NCBI GenBank assembly: GCA_964411125.1
Contig: CAYPJU010000060.1
Coordinates: 1 to 39,811 of the forward strand
Length of the DNA: 39,811 bases
Origin: JBFIHF01 sp964411125
Lineage (GTDB): Bacteria > Myxococcota_A > Bradymonadia > Bradymonadales > Bradymonadaceae
Direction of reading: 5' to 3'
Shown here: positions 16,406 through 26,607 of the stretch, piece by piece
How the letters are laid out: each line of letters starts with the position of its first letter
How positions within the stretch are numbered: position 1 is the stretch's first letter
Notes under the pieces: model-generated
The model's input: only the letters and a program-made list of their open reading frames with translations
Databases searched by the model: none
What the model was told of the DNA's origin: nothing
Translations under genes and position numbers: made by a program

Positions 16406-17278
16406 TCAGCCGATGACGTCGAGGCAGCATCCGCCGAAGCAGGCTCTGCCGTCTCCGCAACTGTTGTCGGTTCCGCACGAAGTGATCGCGCAGGCGCCAC
16501 CGTCGCCGCCCGAACCGTCGCCGCTGGAGGAACCGCCGGAGCTGGAGCCGTCACCGCCGGAGCTCGAGCCGTCACCGTCAGAGCCCGAGCCACCGGACCC
16601 GTCGCCGTCGGCTCCACCGCTCCCACCCGTCGAGCCATCCCCGGAGCCGTCTTCGCCGCCGCCGCCGAAGCTTCCGCCGGGCTCGCAGTCGACGGGGTCG
16701 CAGTAGCCGTTCGAGCCGTCACCGTCCGAGCCGCCCGAGCCGTCACCATCGCCTCCGCCGGAGCCGGGTTCGCCCCCGCCGGATCCGGGTCCGCCGCCGT
16801 CGACGGGGCGGCATTCCGGTTCGTCGGTGGGAGGTTCGCAGAATGCGACGAAGGAGATCCCCTTCGCCGACGGCCCCGAGGTCCCCGCGGGGTGCGTCCA
16901 TTCTCCTTCCCCCGCTTCGTAGAGGTCAGTGCCGGCTTTGACGACGACGATGACGTCACCCTCGACGTCGAAGCCGATGTATTCGCCTTCGCCGTCCTTG
17001 TTTCGCCATCCGGAGACCTCGACCGTCTCGCCTCCCACCACGATCTCCAGGTCGTCGCCGAGTTGGCCTCCTTCCAGTTTGGTGCAGTCGCGCAGGTCGA
17101 TGGCGTGGGACCCGGAGGTGAGCATCGGCGGATACTCGCAGACGAGGTCGGGCCCACCTTCCGCGGGAAGGATGAGGTCGTCGTTGGCGCTCAGAGCGTC
17201 TCGACGGGAATCTGGGTCGAGGATGAAGCCGCACCCGGTGGCGAGCGAAGCGACTACGAAAAGGGTGGCGATGCGCAT
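16406..17278 (-). CDS. Gly/Ser/Asp-rich lipoprotein with C-terminal Cys knot-like domain
   Basis: 290 residues, lipoprotein signal (lipobox LATGC, Cys16), ribosome site AGAGAGG. Residues about 45-150 form a folded domain ending V-I-V-V-V-K-A-G, then I-S-F-V-A-F-C. This layout resembles a beta domain seen in many secreted bacterial proteins with the pattern V-K-A-G ... I-S-H-V-x-F-C. Residues 160-262 are a low-complexity stretch of Gly, Ser and Asp with one short Cys island (Cys193, Cys198). The last 28 residues carry six cysteines including a C-C pair, suggesting a disulfide-bonded tip. The flexible middle should hold the tip away from the outer membrane. Function unknown. Confidence 0.8.
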   Translation of the reverse strand: MRIATLFVVASLATGCGFILDPDSRRDALSANDDLILPAEGGPDLVCEYPPMLTSGSHAIDLRDCTKLEGGQLGDDLEIVVGGETVEVSGWRNKDGEGEYIGFDVEGDVIVVVKAGTDLYEAGEGEWTHPAGTSGPSAKGISFVAFCEPPTDEPECRPVDGGGPGSGGGEPGSGGGDGDGSGGSDGDGSNGYCDPVDCEPGGSFGGGGEDGSGDGSTGGSGGADGDGSGGSGSDGDGSSSGGDGSSSGGSSSGDGSGGDGGACAITSCGTDNSCGDGRACFGGCCLDVIG

Positions 17279-17377
17279 GGTGTCCTCTCTCTAAGGTCCA
17301 CCGGCTACTTCTGCATCCACCGTGCCAGTTCGTAAGGTGTTGTAATGATGGGGTTTATTGTTTTGGTAATGGCGAGT

Positions 17378-17393
17378 GCGGCATGCGTGCCGC
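17378..17393. other. Hairpin between rph and lipoprotein gene
   Basis: Arms GCGGCA and TGCCGC with a TGCG loop, 34 bp past the rph stop on the minus strand. The sequence between the hairpin and 17279 is unusually AT-rich for this genome and probably holds the lipoprotein promoter. There is no T-tract on the minus strand after the stem, so it is only a possible factor-assisted terminator for rph. Confidence 0.3.
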
Positions 17394-17426
17394 GGGTGCG
17401 GACGCCACAACCGGGGCGTGGGAGGT

Positions 17427-18179
17427 TCAGCCTCCGAAGAGTTCCTGCATCGCCGGGGTGTCGGGGAGGGCGTCGCGTTGGAGCGCGGTGATCTCCTCGA
17501 TTCCCTTTCGCCCGAGCCGCAGGATCTGGCTCAGTTGCGCCTCGTCGAACACAGCCTCCTCGCCGGTGCCCTGCAGCTCCACAAACTTCCCGGAGCCGGT
17601 CATGACGATGTTCATGTCGACGTCGGCGGCGGCGTCTTCGACGTAGGGGAGGTCGAGGAGGGCGACGCCGTTGACGATCCCGGCCGAGATCGCTGCGATC
17701 GAATCTTTGAGCGGGAGCCTCTTGATGGCCCCCGAATCGAGGATGCGGCTGCAGGCGAGTGCGAGAGCGACGAACCCGCCGCTGATGGAGGCGGTTCGAG
17801 TGCCACCGTCCGCCTGCAGCACGTTGCAGTCGACCGTGATCGTGCGCTCTCCGAGCGCCTTCAGATCGGTCACGGCCCGGAGGCTGCGTCCGATGAGCCG
17901 CTGAATCTCCTGGGTCCGCCCGCCGATGTTTCCGCGTCGTCCTTCGCGCCTGCTGCGAGGGCTCGTAGAGCCAGGCATCATCTCGTATTCGGCGGTGACC
18001 CACCCTTCTCCGGGTCGGTCGTACTTCATCCAGCGCGGAACACTCTCTTCGACGCTGGCGGTACACCAGACGATCGTGCGTCCGCTCCGGACGATGACGG
18101 AAGCTTCGGGGACTTCGGTGAAGTCGAGCTCGAAGGTGATGGGGCGAAGTTCGTCGTTCTGTCGCTCGTCGGGGCGCAT
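17427..18179 (-). CDS. rph: Ribonuclease PH
   Basis: 250 residues, the normal length. RNase PH trims tRNA 3' ends by phosphorolysis in the cytoplasm. The protein begins M-R-P-D-x-R, as most homologs do, and shows T-A-S-V-E-E near 40-45, the R-x-x-R-E-G-R-R segment, G-R-T-Q-E-I-Q-R-L-I-G-R-S-L-R-A, D-C-N-V-L-Q-A-D-G-G-T-R-T-A-S-I-S-G, and the D-V-D-M-N-I-V-M motif. All expected catalytic and phosphate-binding parts are present. The start at 18179 fixes the canonical N-terminus. It is a housekeeping gene lying between two lipoprotein genes on the same strand, 62 bp after the Cys-rich lipoprotein gene. Confidence 0.97.
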   Translation of the reverse strand: MRPDERQNDELRPITFELDFTEVPEASVIVRSGRTIVWCTASVEESVPRWMKYDRPGEGWVTAEYEMMPGSTSPRSRREGRRGNIGGRTQEIQRLIGRSLRAVTDLKALGERTITVDCNVLQADGGTRTASISGGFVALALACSRILDSGAIKRLPLKDSIAAISAGIVNGVALLDLPYVEDAAADVDMNIVMTGSGKFVELQGTGEEAVFDEAQLSQILRLGRKGIEEITALQRDALPDTPAMQELFGG

Positions 18180-18242
18180 GAGGTCTCCGTGTCGGGGAGG
18201 CCGTCATACCTCAAGTCGGCTTGCGCCACGAGTGCCGTGGGA

Positions 18243-19499
18243 TCACGGAATGCAGCGGTTGGGCGTGAGAGCGTCGGAGCACGTGAAGGTGTTGGGGCAT
18301 TGGTCCGACGTGGCGCAGGCGTAGGTACATCGGGAGTTGCCCCCGCATACGGGGTTCCCCAGGCCGGAGTCGTCGGTGCAGCTTGTATCGTCGTTGCAGT
18401 TTCGTCCAAATCGCTGGAAGACCTCGCAGGTCGTCAGGCCCGGTGGGAGCGTGCAATAGCCGCCGTCGACGTCGCGACCGACGGGGGTCTCCTGCGTCGG
18501 CTGAAAGACTCGCCCGCACGAGCCGTCGGGGCTCTGTTCCCGCAGACAATAGCTGCCGACGGGGGTGACCTGGTCGTTCGAATCGCGGAAGGTCGTCTCG
18601 ATGCAGCCGAGTCCGACGCGGCACTCGGATTGGGTGACGCAGGAGTTGCAGAGTCCCACCGACTCGACCTCGGTGTCCGTACAGGTCCGGGTGGTCGGAT
18701 CGCAGGACCGCCCGACGCCGTTGACGACACAGGCGGCGCGGGTCGTCTCGTCGTCGTCGAGGCATTCGACGCACTCACCGGCATCGCAGATCCCGGTTCC
18801 GGACAAGTGCCCGCAGTCGGCGTTGGTGGAGCACGGCTCGCAGGTGAGGGTGGTGGGGTCGCAGAACGACGCGCTCGCGTCGGCGCAGTCGGCGTTCGTG
18901 GCGCACGCTCCGCACACGCCGGAGACGCACAACGGGGCGTCTCCCAGATGGGCGCACTGCTCGCTGGTCTGACATGGCTCGCACGTACCGGCGTTGCAGA
19001 AGGAAGCTGACTCGGTGTCGCAATCACGTTCGGACCGACAGGCGACACACGCGTTTGCGACGCAGTAGAGGTCTTCGCCGCAGTCGGCGGCCGAGCGGCA
19101 CTCGACGCACTGGCCGGTGACGCAGACGCCGGGCGCACAGGCAGTGTCGTCGTTGCAGACGCATGCGTCGCGGGCCTGGTCGCAGGTGAAACCGACGGGG
19201 CAGCCGGTGCCACAGCGTATCGTCCCCGAATCGGGGGCGATCCGGCTGTCGGGAGGGTCACTCGTCGCGTCTGCCGCGTCGAAGGTCGAGGCGTCCCTCC
19301 CGCCGGAGTCGGGGGCACTCCCGGCGCTACAAACACCGGCGGCGCAGACGAGATCTCCTCCGCAGTCGTCGTCGGTCGAGCACTCGCCGCCTTCCCCCTT
19401 GCCCTGCGACGGAGCGCCGATGCACCCGGCGAGCAGCGCGAGAGCGCCGAGCCAGTGCGTGACCTGCCGGCGATCGTGGGAACCTCTCGAAATCTTCAT
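18243..19499 (-). CDS. Cys-rich repeat lipoprotein
   Basis: 418 residues with lipobox LLAGC (Cys26). The ATG at 19499 has GAGGG upstream; a much longer in-frame reading to 20381 lacks a signal peptide and overlaps the divergent gene, so it is rejected. More than 50 cysteines are present. Residues about 134-245 are five tandem units of 20-25 residues, each with four Cys in the pattern C-x4-6-D/Q-C-x(5-8)-C-x4-6-C. Asp/Gly-rich and further Cys-rich segments flank them. Units of this kind are frequent in secreted proteins of Myxococcota. It probably folds through disulfides outside the cytoplasm; the ligand is unknown. Confidence 0.85.
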   Translation of the reverse strand: MKISRGSHDRRQVTHWLGALALLAGCIGAPSQGKGEGGECSTDDDCGGDLVCAAGVCSAGSAPDSGGRDASTFDAADATSDPPDSRIAPDSGTIRCGTGCPVGFTCDQARDACVCNDDTACAPGVCVTGQCVECRSAADCGEDLYCVANACVACRSERDCDTESASFCNAGTCEPCQTSEQCAHLGDAPLCVSGVCGACATNADCADASASFCDPTTLTCEPCSTNADCGHLSGTGICDAGECVECLDDDETTRAACVVNGVGRSCDPTTRTCTDTEVESVGLCNSCVTQSECRVGLGCIETTFRDSNDQVTPVGSYCLREQSPDGSCGRVFQPTQETPVGRDVDGGYCTLPPGLTTCEVFQRFGRNCNDDTSCTDDSGLGNPVCGGNSRCTYACATSDQCPNTFTCSDALTPNRCIP

Positions 19500-19733
19500 C
19501 GTCGCAACCCTCTCAGTATCGACCGGGATCATTCCATGTTCCGCGGCGCAGTGGAAGGAGTGGTTGGTGGTTCTCGCTCGGGAGGCGAGGCACGGATCGA
19601 TGGCGACGACAGAATGCCGCGAGCAGACAGTTCGTGTCCGTAATTGATCGCATGGGGCAACGGACATACCATCGACTGGAATGTCGACCGTGCTCACGTG
19701 CGTTGTGAAGTCGGGTCCCAGGAGTTCAGCACG

Positions 19734-20720
19734 ATGACATACGAAGAATTCGAGTGGCACATCCTCAGGATGACGTACGAGGAGAAGATCGAGCGACTGC
19801 AGCCGGCGTTCCTCGCCTACGCCCTCGGTCTGCCACACGAAACCGTCACATCGTACCTCGAACACGGCGTCAACGCCGGCGTCCTCGAGATGGACGTCAC
19901 GCGCGACGGCGTCCTCGAGTACTTCGTGCAGGGTGTCGACCTCAACGCCGCGATGCCGAAGCCGGTCTGGAAAGAAGAGGTCGCGGGAGCCACGGGGCCG
20001 AAAGAGCCCGAGGACGCGACCGACGGTAGCGTCACGGGCCCTGATCCGCGGATGGATCGGCGGGTCGACACGACGAAGATTCCGGCGAGCCTTCGACGTC
20101 ACATCGAAGGGCGTTACTCGGGAGCTGACGGTGGTCTCGTCGGTCGGGCAGGGCGGTTCGCCGTGATCGAGTCGGACGCTTCGCTCGACGGTGAGAGACC
20201 TTCGGCGCCCCAGAGCACCGCGATGGTCCTGCACGACGACCGCGACTTCCTGCCTGCCCGTGTGGAGTCGAACGACGAGGCTTTCTGCGATCCTTCGCGG
20301 ACGATGTTCATGCGGCAGATTCGGGTCTACGGCTCGCAGTCGCCGCAGGCGATCCGCGATCAGGTCACCCGACTCTTTCAATCCTTCGGCTACCGCGTCG
20401 TCGACACGACCAACGATCGCATGCGATTCGAGCGCGGCAGCGTCATGTTCATCCTGGCGCTAGTTCCCCTCTTCGTCCTCGTCCTCCCGCTCTTCGTCTA
20501 CCTCTTCCTCTACACGATGGGACGGTCGACGATTCAGCAAGAGCCCCTCGAGCTCGACGTCCACTTCCGCCAGCGCCACGGCCGCGAGCCGTTCTGGGAG
20601 ATCGATCTCACCTTCGTCGGTCTTCACGGCGTCGTCCTCGGCGCCGCCGACCAGCGCGTCCTCAACCGCGAGATCGACACGCTCCGCGAAGAGCTCCGCT
20701 GGGCACTGCAGGCTTCGTGA
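19734..20720 (+). CDS. Membrane protein with N-terminal helical (winged-helix-like) domain, unknown
   Basis: 328 residues. The ATG at 19734 is chosen because AGGAG stands 9 nt upstream; an in-frame ATG at 19644 has no such site. Residues 1-66 look like a small helical domain ending in two strands, reminiscent of a winged helix. A flexible acidic linker (80-185) follows, then an alpha/beta segment (190-235), one strong membrane span or hairpin (237-262) and a C-terminal domain of about 65 residues. The family is not recognised. It overlaps the lipoprotein gene downstream by GTGA, so the pair is probably one operon. It is divergent from the Cys-rich lipoprotein gene across about 234 bp with no clear element. 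Confidence 0.75.
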   Translation: MTYEEFEWHILRMTYEEKIERLQPAFLAYALGLPHETVTSYLEHGVNAGVLEMDVTRDGVLEYFVQGVDLNAAMPKPVWKEEVAGATGPKEPEDATDGSVTGPDPRMDRRVDTTKIPASLRRHIEGRYSGADGGLVGRAGRFAVIESDASLDGERPSAPQSTAMVLHDDRDFLPARVESNDEAFCDPSRTMFMRQIRVYGSQSPQAIRDQVTRLFQSFGYRVVDTTNDRMRFERGSVMFILALVPLFVLVLPLFVYLFLYTMGRSTIQQEPLELDVHFRQRHGREPFWEIDLTFVGLHGVVLGAADQRVLNREIDTLREELRWALQAS

Positions 20721-21895
20721 AACGCCTCGACATCCTCGTCGTCGCCTCGCTGGGGCTCGCAGCATGTGGGCCGAACGACGGAGCCGAAAACAACGGCGTC
20801 CAGGGACCGACCCACGATCCCGACGCCTGCTCGGAGTTCGTTGTCCCGACCGCCATGGGGCTCGGGTGGGAGAAGCTCAACCACCGCATGTCCACCTGGA
20901 GCCTTCGGCTCGACCGAGAAGACCGATGCAAGGCCGACGAGCTGCTCGTCACCCACATCGGGGGCGATTTCTCCACGGGGGAAGGGCCGACCGCCGATGC
21001 CCCGGACGTCGAATTCGAGTTCCTCGACGTCACGACCGATCCCGCGCAGGTGGGCGTCGCCCGGGTCACTGCCGACTTCACCATCGGTCCCGAGCACCTC
21101 GTCGAGCAGACCATCACGGTTGACCGAGAGGAGCACTCCCTGCGCCACTATCCCTACGTTGCCGTGATCGTAGAGGGGATCGAGTGGATAACCGACGTCG
21201 AGCAGCCTGCCGACTACCCGGACAACTACGAGGCGGCCCACGGCTACACGATGCGCGCGCTCGGAGCCGGCGCATCGATTGCCGATTTCGACGCCGACGA
21301 GATTTCGCTCGACGCGTGGATGCTGTTCAAGCCCGGTCCATCGCCCGATCGTCCTCGGCTGAACGCGGCGCTCGAACACGCCGTCGTCGGCGGGAAGCTC
21401 GATCTCCTCGTCGTCGGCGCATCCTCCGAGACGGTCTTCGAGGCGTCCCACTCCTATTCGGTCGAGCACGAAGCACCCGAGCCGCTCGAAGATCAAGACC
21501 TGCCGCACGCCAGCAACGACACCCAGCGCGTGGAGATCCTCGAACCCGGCGAATCACACGGCTTCTGGGGGTTTTCGTCCTTTCGATTCGACCTGAACTA
21601 CGCCGGCTGCTCGCGGGTCGACACCTGCGATGGAGACGTCGGCGAAAACGGCGGCGAAGAGCCCGGCGAGTACCTGCGCGAGATTTACGTCGGCATCCGG
21701 CAGGAGAGCGCCGGCGACGTCGGGGGCTCCTTCCTCGTCGACGGCTACGTCTCGAACGCCTCCCGCTTCCTCGCGAACTACCAGAACGTCTACGATTTTT
21801 CCGCGGACATGGTCTGGGTCCGCAGCGGAGACGTCGGCGCGGGCGTGATCACCGAGGTTTTCGAGACTGGCAGCGCGTCCTTCGCACTTCCGTAG
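20717..21895 (+). CDS. Lipoprotein, unknown function
   Basis: 392 residues. The GTG at 20717 overlaps the upstream stop (GTGA). A short signal with lipobox L-A-A-C (Cys17) predicts a lipoprotein. The mature part is acidic and appears beta-rich, with no family I recognise. A pair of Cys (C-S-R-V-D-T-C near 296-302) may form a disulfide, next to a small Asp/Gly/Glu loop that could bind calcium. Translational coupling to the membrane protein before it suggests a two-component envelope unit. Confidence 0.75.
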   Translation: MKRLDILVVASLGLAACGPNDGAENNGVQGPTHDPDACSEFVVPTAMGLGWEKLNHRMSTWSLRLDREDRCKADELLVTHIGGDFSTGEGPTADAPDVEFEFLDVTTDPAQVGVARVTADFTIGPEHLVEQTITVDREEHSLRHYPYVAVIVEGIEWITDVEQPADYPDNYEAAHGYTMRALGAGASIADFDADEISLDAWMLFKPGPSPDRPRLNAALEHAVVGGKLDLLVVGASSETVFEASHSYSVEHEAPEPLEDQDLPHASNDTQRVEILEPGESHGFWGFSSFRFDLNYAGCSRVDTCDGDVGENGGEEPGEYLREIYVGIRQESAGDVGGSFLVDGYVSNASRFLANYQNVYDFSADMVWVRSGDVGAGVITEVFETGSASFALP

Positions 21896-21916
21896 TCAGG
21901 CTCGCGGTGACGATGC

Positions 21917-22170
21917 TCACCCGCTCAGTTCTTCGAAGAACCGCCACATCAGCGGGGGAACGTCGAGGCTCGCCGGATCGGAGGGACACGCCATCTGCGA
22001 CGCTGCATCGACTCCGAGAGGTCGGCCTGCAGAAACTTCACCGCCACCGGTCGATCAATCGGCTGCTGCGTCGCCCGCCAGACCTCGCCCACCCCCCCGG
22101 CTCCGAGGACACGTTCGAGGAGATACTTTCCGTCGACGAGGAGGCCGGGTGTCAGGGTGACCGAGGGCAT
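21917..22170 (-). pseudogene. Internal-deletion remnant of a kinase-esterase fusion gene
   Basis: From the ATG at 22170 the reading gives about 50 residues of a Ser/Thr kinase start: ligand loop G-A-G-G-V-G-E-V-W and V-A-V-K. It is closely similar to the start of the gene at 22235-24175. The similarity stops around 22015 and that frame ends at 21949. In the +2-shifted frame from about 22010 to the stop at 21917 the product reads C-x-S-x-P-A-x-x-D-x-x-x-L-x-W-x-F-F-E. This matches the extreme C-terminus of the same neighbour (C-S-S-S-P-A-x-x-D-x-x-x-L-x-W-x-F-F-D). The simplest reading is a tandem second copy that lost about 570 internal codons, joined out of frame. A short kinase fragment could still be made; no function is expected. 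Confidence 0.8.
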
Positions 22171-22234
22171 GCTGCATCGTATCCGGTGAAGGGGCGTGGC
22201 CCAAGGATCCTGCGGGCGGCGGGCACCGGTCCGC

Positions 22235-24175
<1,941 letters not shown>

Positions 24176-24308
24176 ACGAGACGGTACATCGGCCGAAGGG
24201 ACGACTCCAAGTGGAACCGCGCCGCAAGGTCAAACGCGAAGGCGGGCGGCGTCGGAGCGTCTCCCCACGGTCAGACGTGGCGCGGGACATCGTTCTCGCG
24301 CACCTTGC

Positions 24309-25961
24309 TCAGACCAACGCGTAGACCACGACCCCGACGACCAGGACGACGAGCAGCACGATCGCGATCGTCGTCCCCCACGACGGGACGTCCTCCGCGT
24401 GGGGCGCCGGCTCGGACAGTCCGTCCAGCAGATGCAAGACCTCGTCGACCGACTGCGGGCGCTCGGCGACGACGCTGCTCGTCATGCGCTGAAGCAGCCC
24501 CAGGAACTCGCCCGACACCGTGATGTCCGACGGCAGGTCGATTCCACGCTGCCCCAGAGCCCTCTCGACCCGCTCCTGGGTGTCGTTCCCCAGGATCGTC
24601 CCCGTTCCGGTCAACATTTCGTAAGCCACCATCGCCAGCGAGTAGAGGTCCGATGCGGCCACGAAGGGCTGTCCGAGTAGCTGCTCCGGCGACATGTAGT
24701 GCGGCGTCCCCACCATCACCCCCTGCGCGGTCAGGTCCCCCGATGTCAGCGGGTCGGAGCTGCTCGCCTTCGCGACCCCGAAATCGAGGAGCTTCGCGCG
24801 AAACGGGTCGCCGCCGTATTCGTACACCATGATGTTGTGCGGTTTGACGTCGCGGTGAAAAATCCCCGCCGCGTGGGCCTCGCGCAGCGAGAAGAGCACC
24901 TGGCGCATCACGTGCCGAACCGTCTCTTCGTCGAGGCGCCCCCTCCGTCGGAGGACCTCCTTCATGTCGAGCCCCGCCACGAACTCGAAGATCATGTAGA
25001 GGATGCCGTCGTCGGTCTCGCCAAAGTCGAAGAGCGTGATGGTGTGGGGGTCGCGGAGCTCGGAGAGGAGCCGCGCCTCTCGGCTGAACCGCCGGGCGCG
25101 CTTCACGTTGTAGCGCCGGTCCTGCGGGCGAAGAAACTTCAGCGCTACGGAGCGACCGACGTCGCGGTCGATGGCGCGAAACACGGAAGCGAACCCGCCG
25201 TAGCCGATGCGCTCGACGATCTCGTACCGGTCGAGAAAGAGGTCGCCTACGCCCGGCATCGCGCCGACGAGGGTCTGGGCGCTGTCGGGGGGCCCGCCGA
25301 GATCTTCGAGGAGGTCGGCGATCCGGACGTAGGAGCCGTGCCACGCCTTCTCCACGACACGAGCGAATGGAGTTTCGGCGGCGATTACCGACGCGACGTG
25401 GCCCTCGTCGCTGTCCCCGGCGAGCATCGAGACGATCAGCCGTGCAAACTCGCGCTGCCAGTCGTCCTGCTGGTCGTGAAAGACGAGGTCGACGAGCTCG
25501 ACGTGACCCCGTCCGCCGTCGTCGACGAGGAAGACGTTGTCCATGCTCAAGCCCCGCAGGACCCCGGCCTCCTCCAGCGCGAGCATGCCGGCGGCGGTCT
25601 CGCGGGCGACGCGCAGCGAGAGTGCTTCGTTGAGGTTGCCGATTCGGAGGGTGAGCAGCCGCACGGTACAGCCGGAGAGGCGGCGGTACGTCACATAGGG
25701 GAGGCCGGCGTCGTTCGTCCCGGTCTGAACGATCTCGGCGACGTGCGGATGTCGCACACGCGCGACGCGTTGCGCTCGCGCGTAGAGCCGCTGTCCCGCG
25801 TCCTCACGCACCGAAACGCGGGCGAGCTGCAGCGCGAGGTTCGTCGACTCGCGCAGGTCGACCACGGCGTACGATGCCACGGCGTCGTCCGAGTCGAGCT
25901 CTTCCTCGACCTGGAGAAATCCGTCGATCAATTGGCCCTGTACGAGGCGGGTACGCTGCAT
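24309..25961 (-). CDS. Tail-anchored tandem pseudokinase - Ser/Thr kinase
   Basis: 550 residues. Residues 245-515 are a complete Hanks kinase: G-Y-G-G-F-A-S-V loop, Lys275 (A-L-K), H369-R-D-V-K-P-H-N, D393-F-G, G-T-P-H-Y-M-S-P-E-Q. Residues about 11-225 align as a second, degenerate kinase fold: L-A-L-Q where V-A-I-K is expected, L-R-G-L-S-M-D-N in place of H-R-D-L-K-P-E-N, and V-D-L-V-F in place of V-x-D-F-G. Lys, catalytic Asp and DFG Gly are all lost, so it is a pseudokinase. The last 22 residues (529-549) are a single hydrophobic helix ending at the C-terminus, a tail anchor. The pseudokinase may regulate the active domain in cis. Upstream of the ATG no strong ribosome site is visible. 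Confidence 0.88.
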   Translation of the reverse strand: MQRTRLVQGQLIDGFLQVEEELDSDDAVASYAVVDLRESTNLALQLARVSVREDAGQRLYARAQRVARVRHPHVAEIVQTGTNDAGLPYVTYRRLSGCTVRLLTLRIGNLNEALSLRVARETAAGMLALEEAGVLRGLSMDNVFLVDDGGRGHVELVDLVFHDQQDDWQREFARLIVSMLAGDSDEGHVASVIAAETPFARVVEKAWHGSYVRIADLLEDLGGPPDSAQTLVGAMPGVGDLFLDRYEIVERIGYGGFASVFRAIDRDVGRSVALKFLRPQDRRYNVKRARRFSREARLLSELRDPHTITLFDFGETDDGILYMIFEFVAGLDMKEVLRRRGRLDEETVRHVMRQVLFSLREAHAAGIFHRDVKPHNIMVYEYGGDPFRAKLLDFGVAKASSSDPLTSGDLTAQGVMVGTPHYMSPEQLLGQPFVAASDLYSLAMVAYEMLTGTGTILGNDTQERVERALGQRGIDLPSDITVSGEFLGLLQRMTSSVVAERPQSVDEVLHLLDGLSEPAPHAEDVPSWGTTIAIVLLVVLVVGVVVYALV

Positions 25962-25991
25962 GCGGCGACGGTACCGCGGATCGGGGGTGTC

Positions 25992-26024
25992 GAAAAGAAA
26001 CGCCCGGGGCTGTGCGCCCCGGGC
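25992..26024 (-). terminator. Rho-independent terminator of ssb
   Basis: On the minus strand, starting 7 bp after the ssb stop, a perfect 9-bp stem (arms GCCCGGGGC and GCCCCGGGC, 5-nt loop, 26002-26024) is followed by GTTTCTTTTC. This is the best intrinsic terminator in the window. It separates ssb from the kinase genes downstream, so those need their own promoter. Confidence 0.85.
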
Positions 26025-26031
26025 CGTGCGC

Positions 26032-26388
26032 TCAGGCCGCCAACCGCTCGCTACGCCGAGACCCCGTGGAGAGAAACTGGACCTTCTGGGCGACGATCTT
26101 CGAGGATCGGCGCTCGTTGCCCTCCTTGTCCGTCCACTGGTCAGTCGTCATGCGGCCTTCGACGTAGACCTGGCTCCCTTTGGAGAGGTACGTCGCGCAG
26201 TTTTCGGCCGGGATTCCCCACACGTCGACGTTGTGCCAGTCGGCCACCTCGTCGTAGGAGCCGTCCTGCCGTTTGCGCCGGTAGTTCGTCGCGATCCGCA
26301 GCTGGCAGACCTTTCGCCCATTCGAAAGCTCCTTGAGCTCGGGGTCGGCGCCGAGATGTCCGATCACGATTGCTTTGTTCACACTCAT
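26032..26388 (-). CDS. ssb: Single-stranded DNA-binding protein lacking the acidic tail
   Basis: 118 residues. The ATG at 26388 follows GGAG and gives the family start M-S-V-N-K-A-I-V-I-G-x-L-G-x-D-P-E. The OB-fold core continues with C-Q-L-R-I-A-T-N, the D-W-H-N-V segment, L-x-K-G-S-Q-V-Y-V-E-G-R and the Q-W-T-D-K-E-G loop. The reading ends soon after the fold with a basic tail. The usual Gly/Gln-rich linker and acidic D-D-x-I-P-F tip, which recruit partner proteins, are absent. It may be a secondary SSB. No frame continuation with an acidic tip is seen. Confidence 0.93.
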   Translation of the reverse strand: MSVNKAIVIGHLGADPELKELSNGRKVCQLRIATNYRRKRQDGSYDEVADWHNVDVWGIPAENCATYLSKGSQVYVEGRMTTDQWTDKEGNERRSSKIVAQKVQFLSTGSRRSERLAA

Positions 26389-26401
26389 CGATTCACTCCT
26401 T

Positions 26402-26418
26402 CGTCGGCGGTGCCGACG
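26402..26418. promoter_or_regulatory. Leader hairpin upstream of ssb
   Basis: Perfect 7-bp palindromic arms CGTCGGC and GCCGACG with a 3-nt loop, 13 bp upstream of the ssb start and next to its ribosome site. It may influence translation of ssb or act as an operator. The rest of this divergent 219-bp gap, which should hold promoters for ssb and the oxidase, shows no certain boxes. Confidence 0.4.
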
Positions 26419-26607
26419 TGTCGAACGGGCCTCGCCCATCGAGGCCCTCACCTCCGTTATCGGCAGCGAGCGCTCTCCGTTGCGAAAAAAGTGAGAGAGG
26501 CCCCGCAGCCCTAGATTCGGTGCGAGATATCGACGATCGCATTTTTCCCTTGAGGGTTGGGGCGCGAACCTTCACGCTGCGCGTGTCCTGAACGAAGGAA
26601 GTGGGTG

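Noticed and set aside
19500..20381. N-terminal extension of the Cys-rich lipoprotein
   Set aside because: The extension overlaps the divergent gene at 19734, lacks a signal peptide, and the ATG at 19499 has both a ribosome site and a lipobox.
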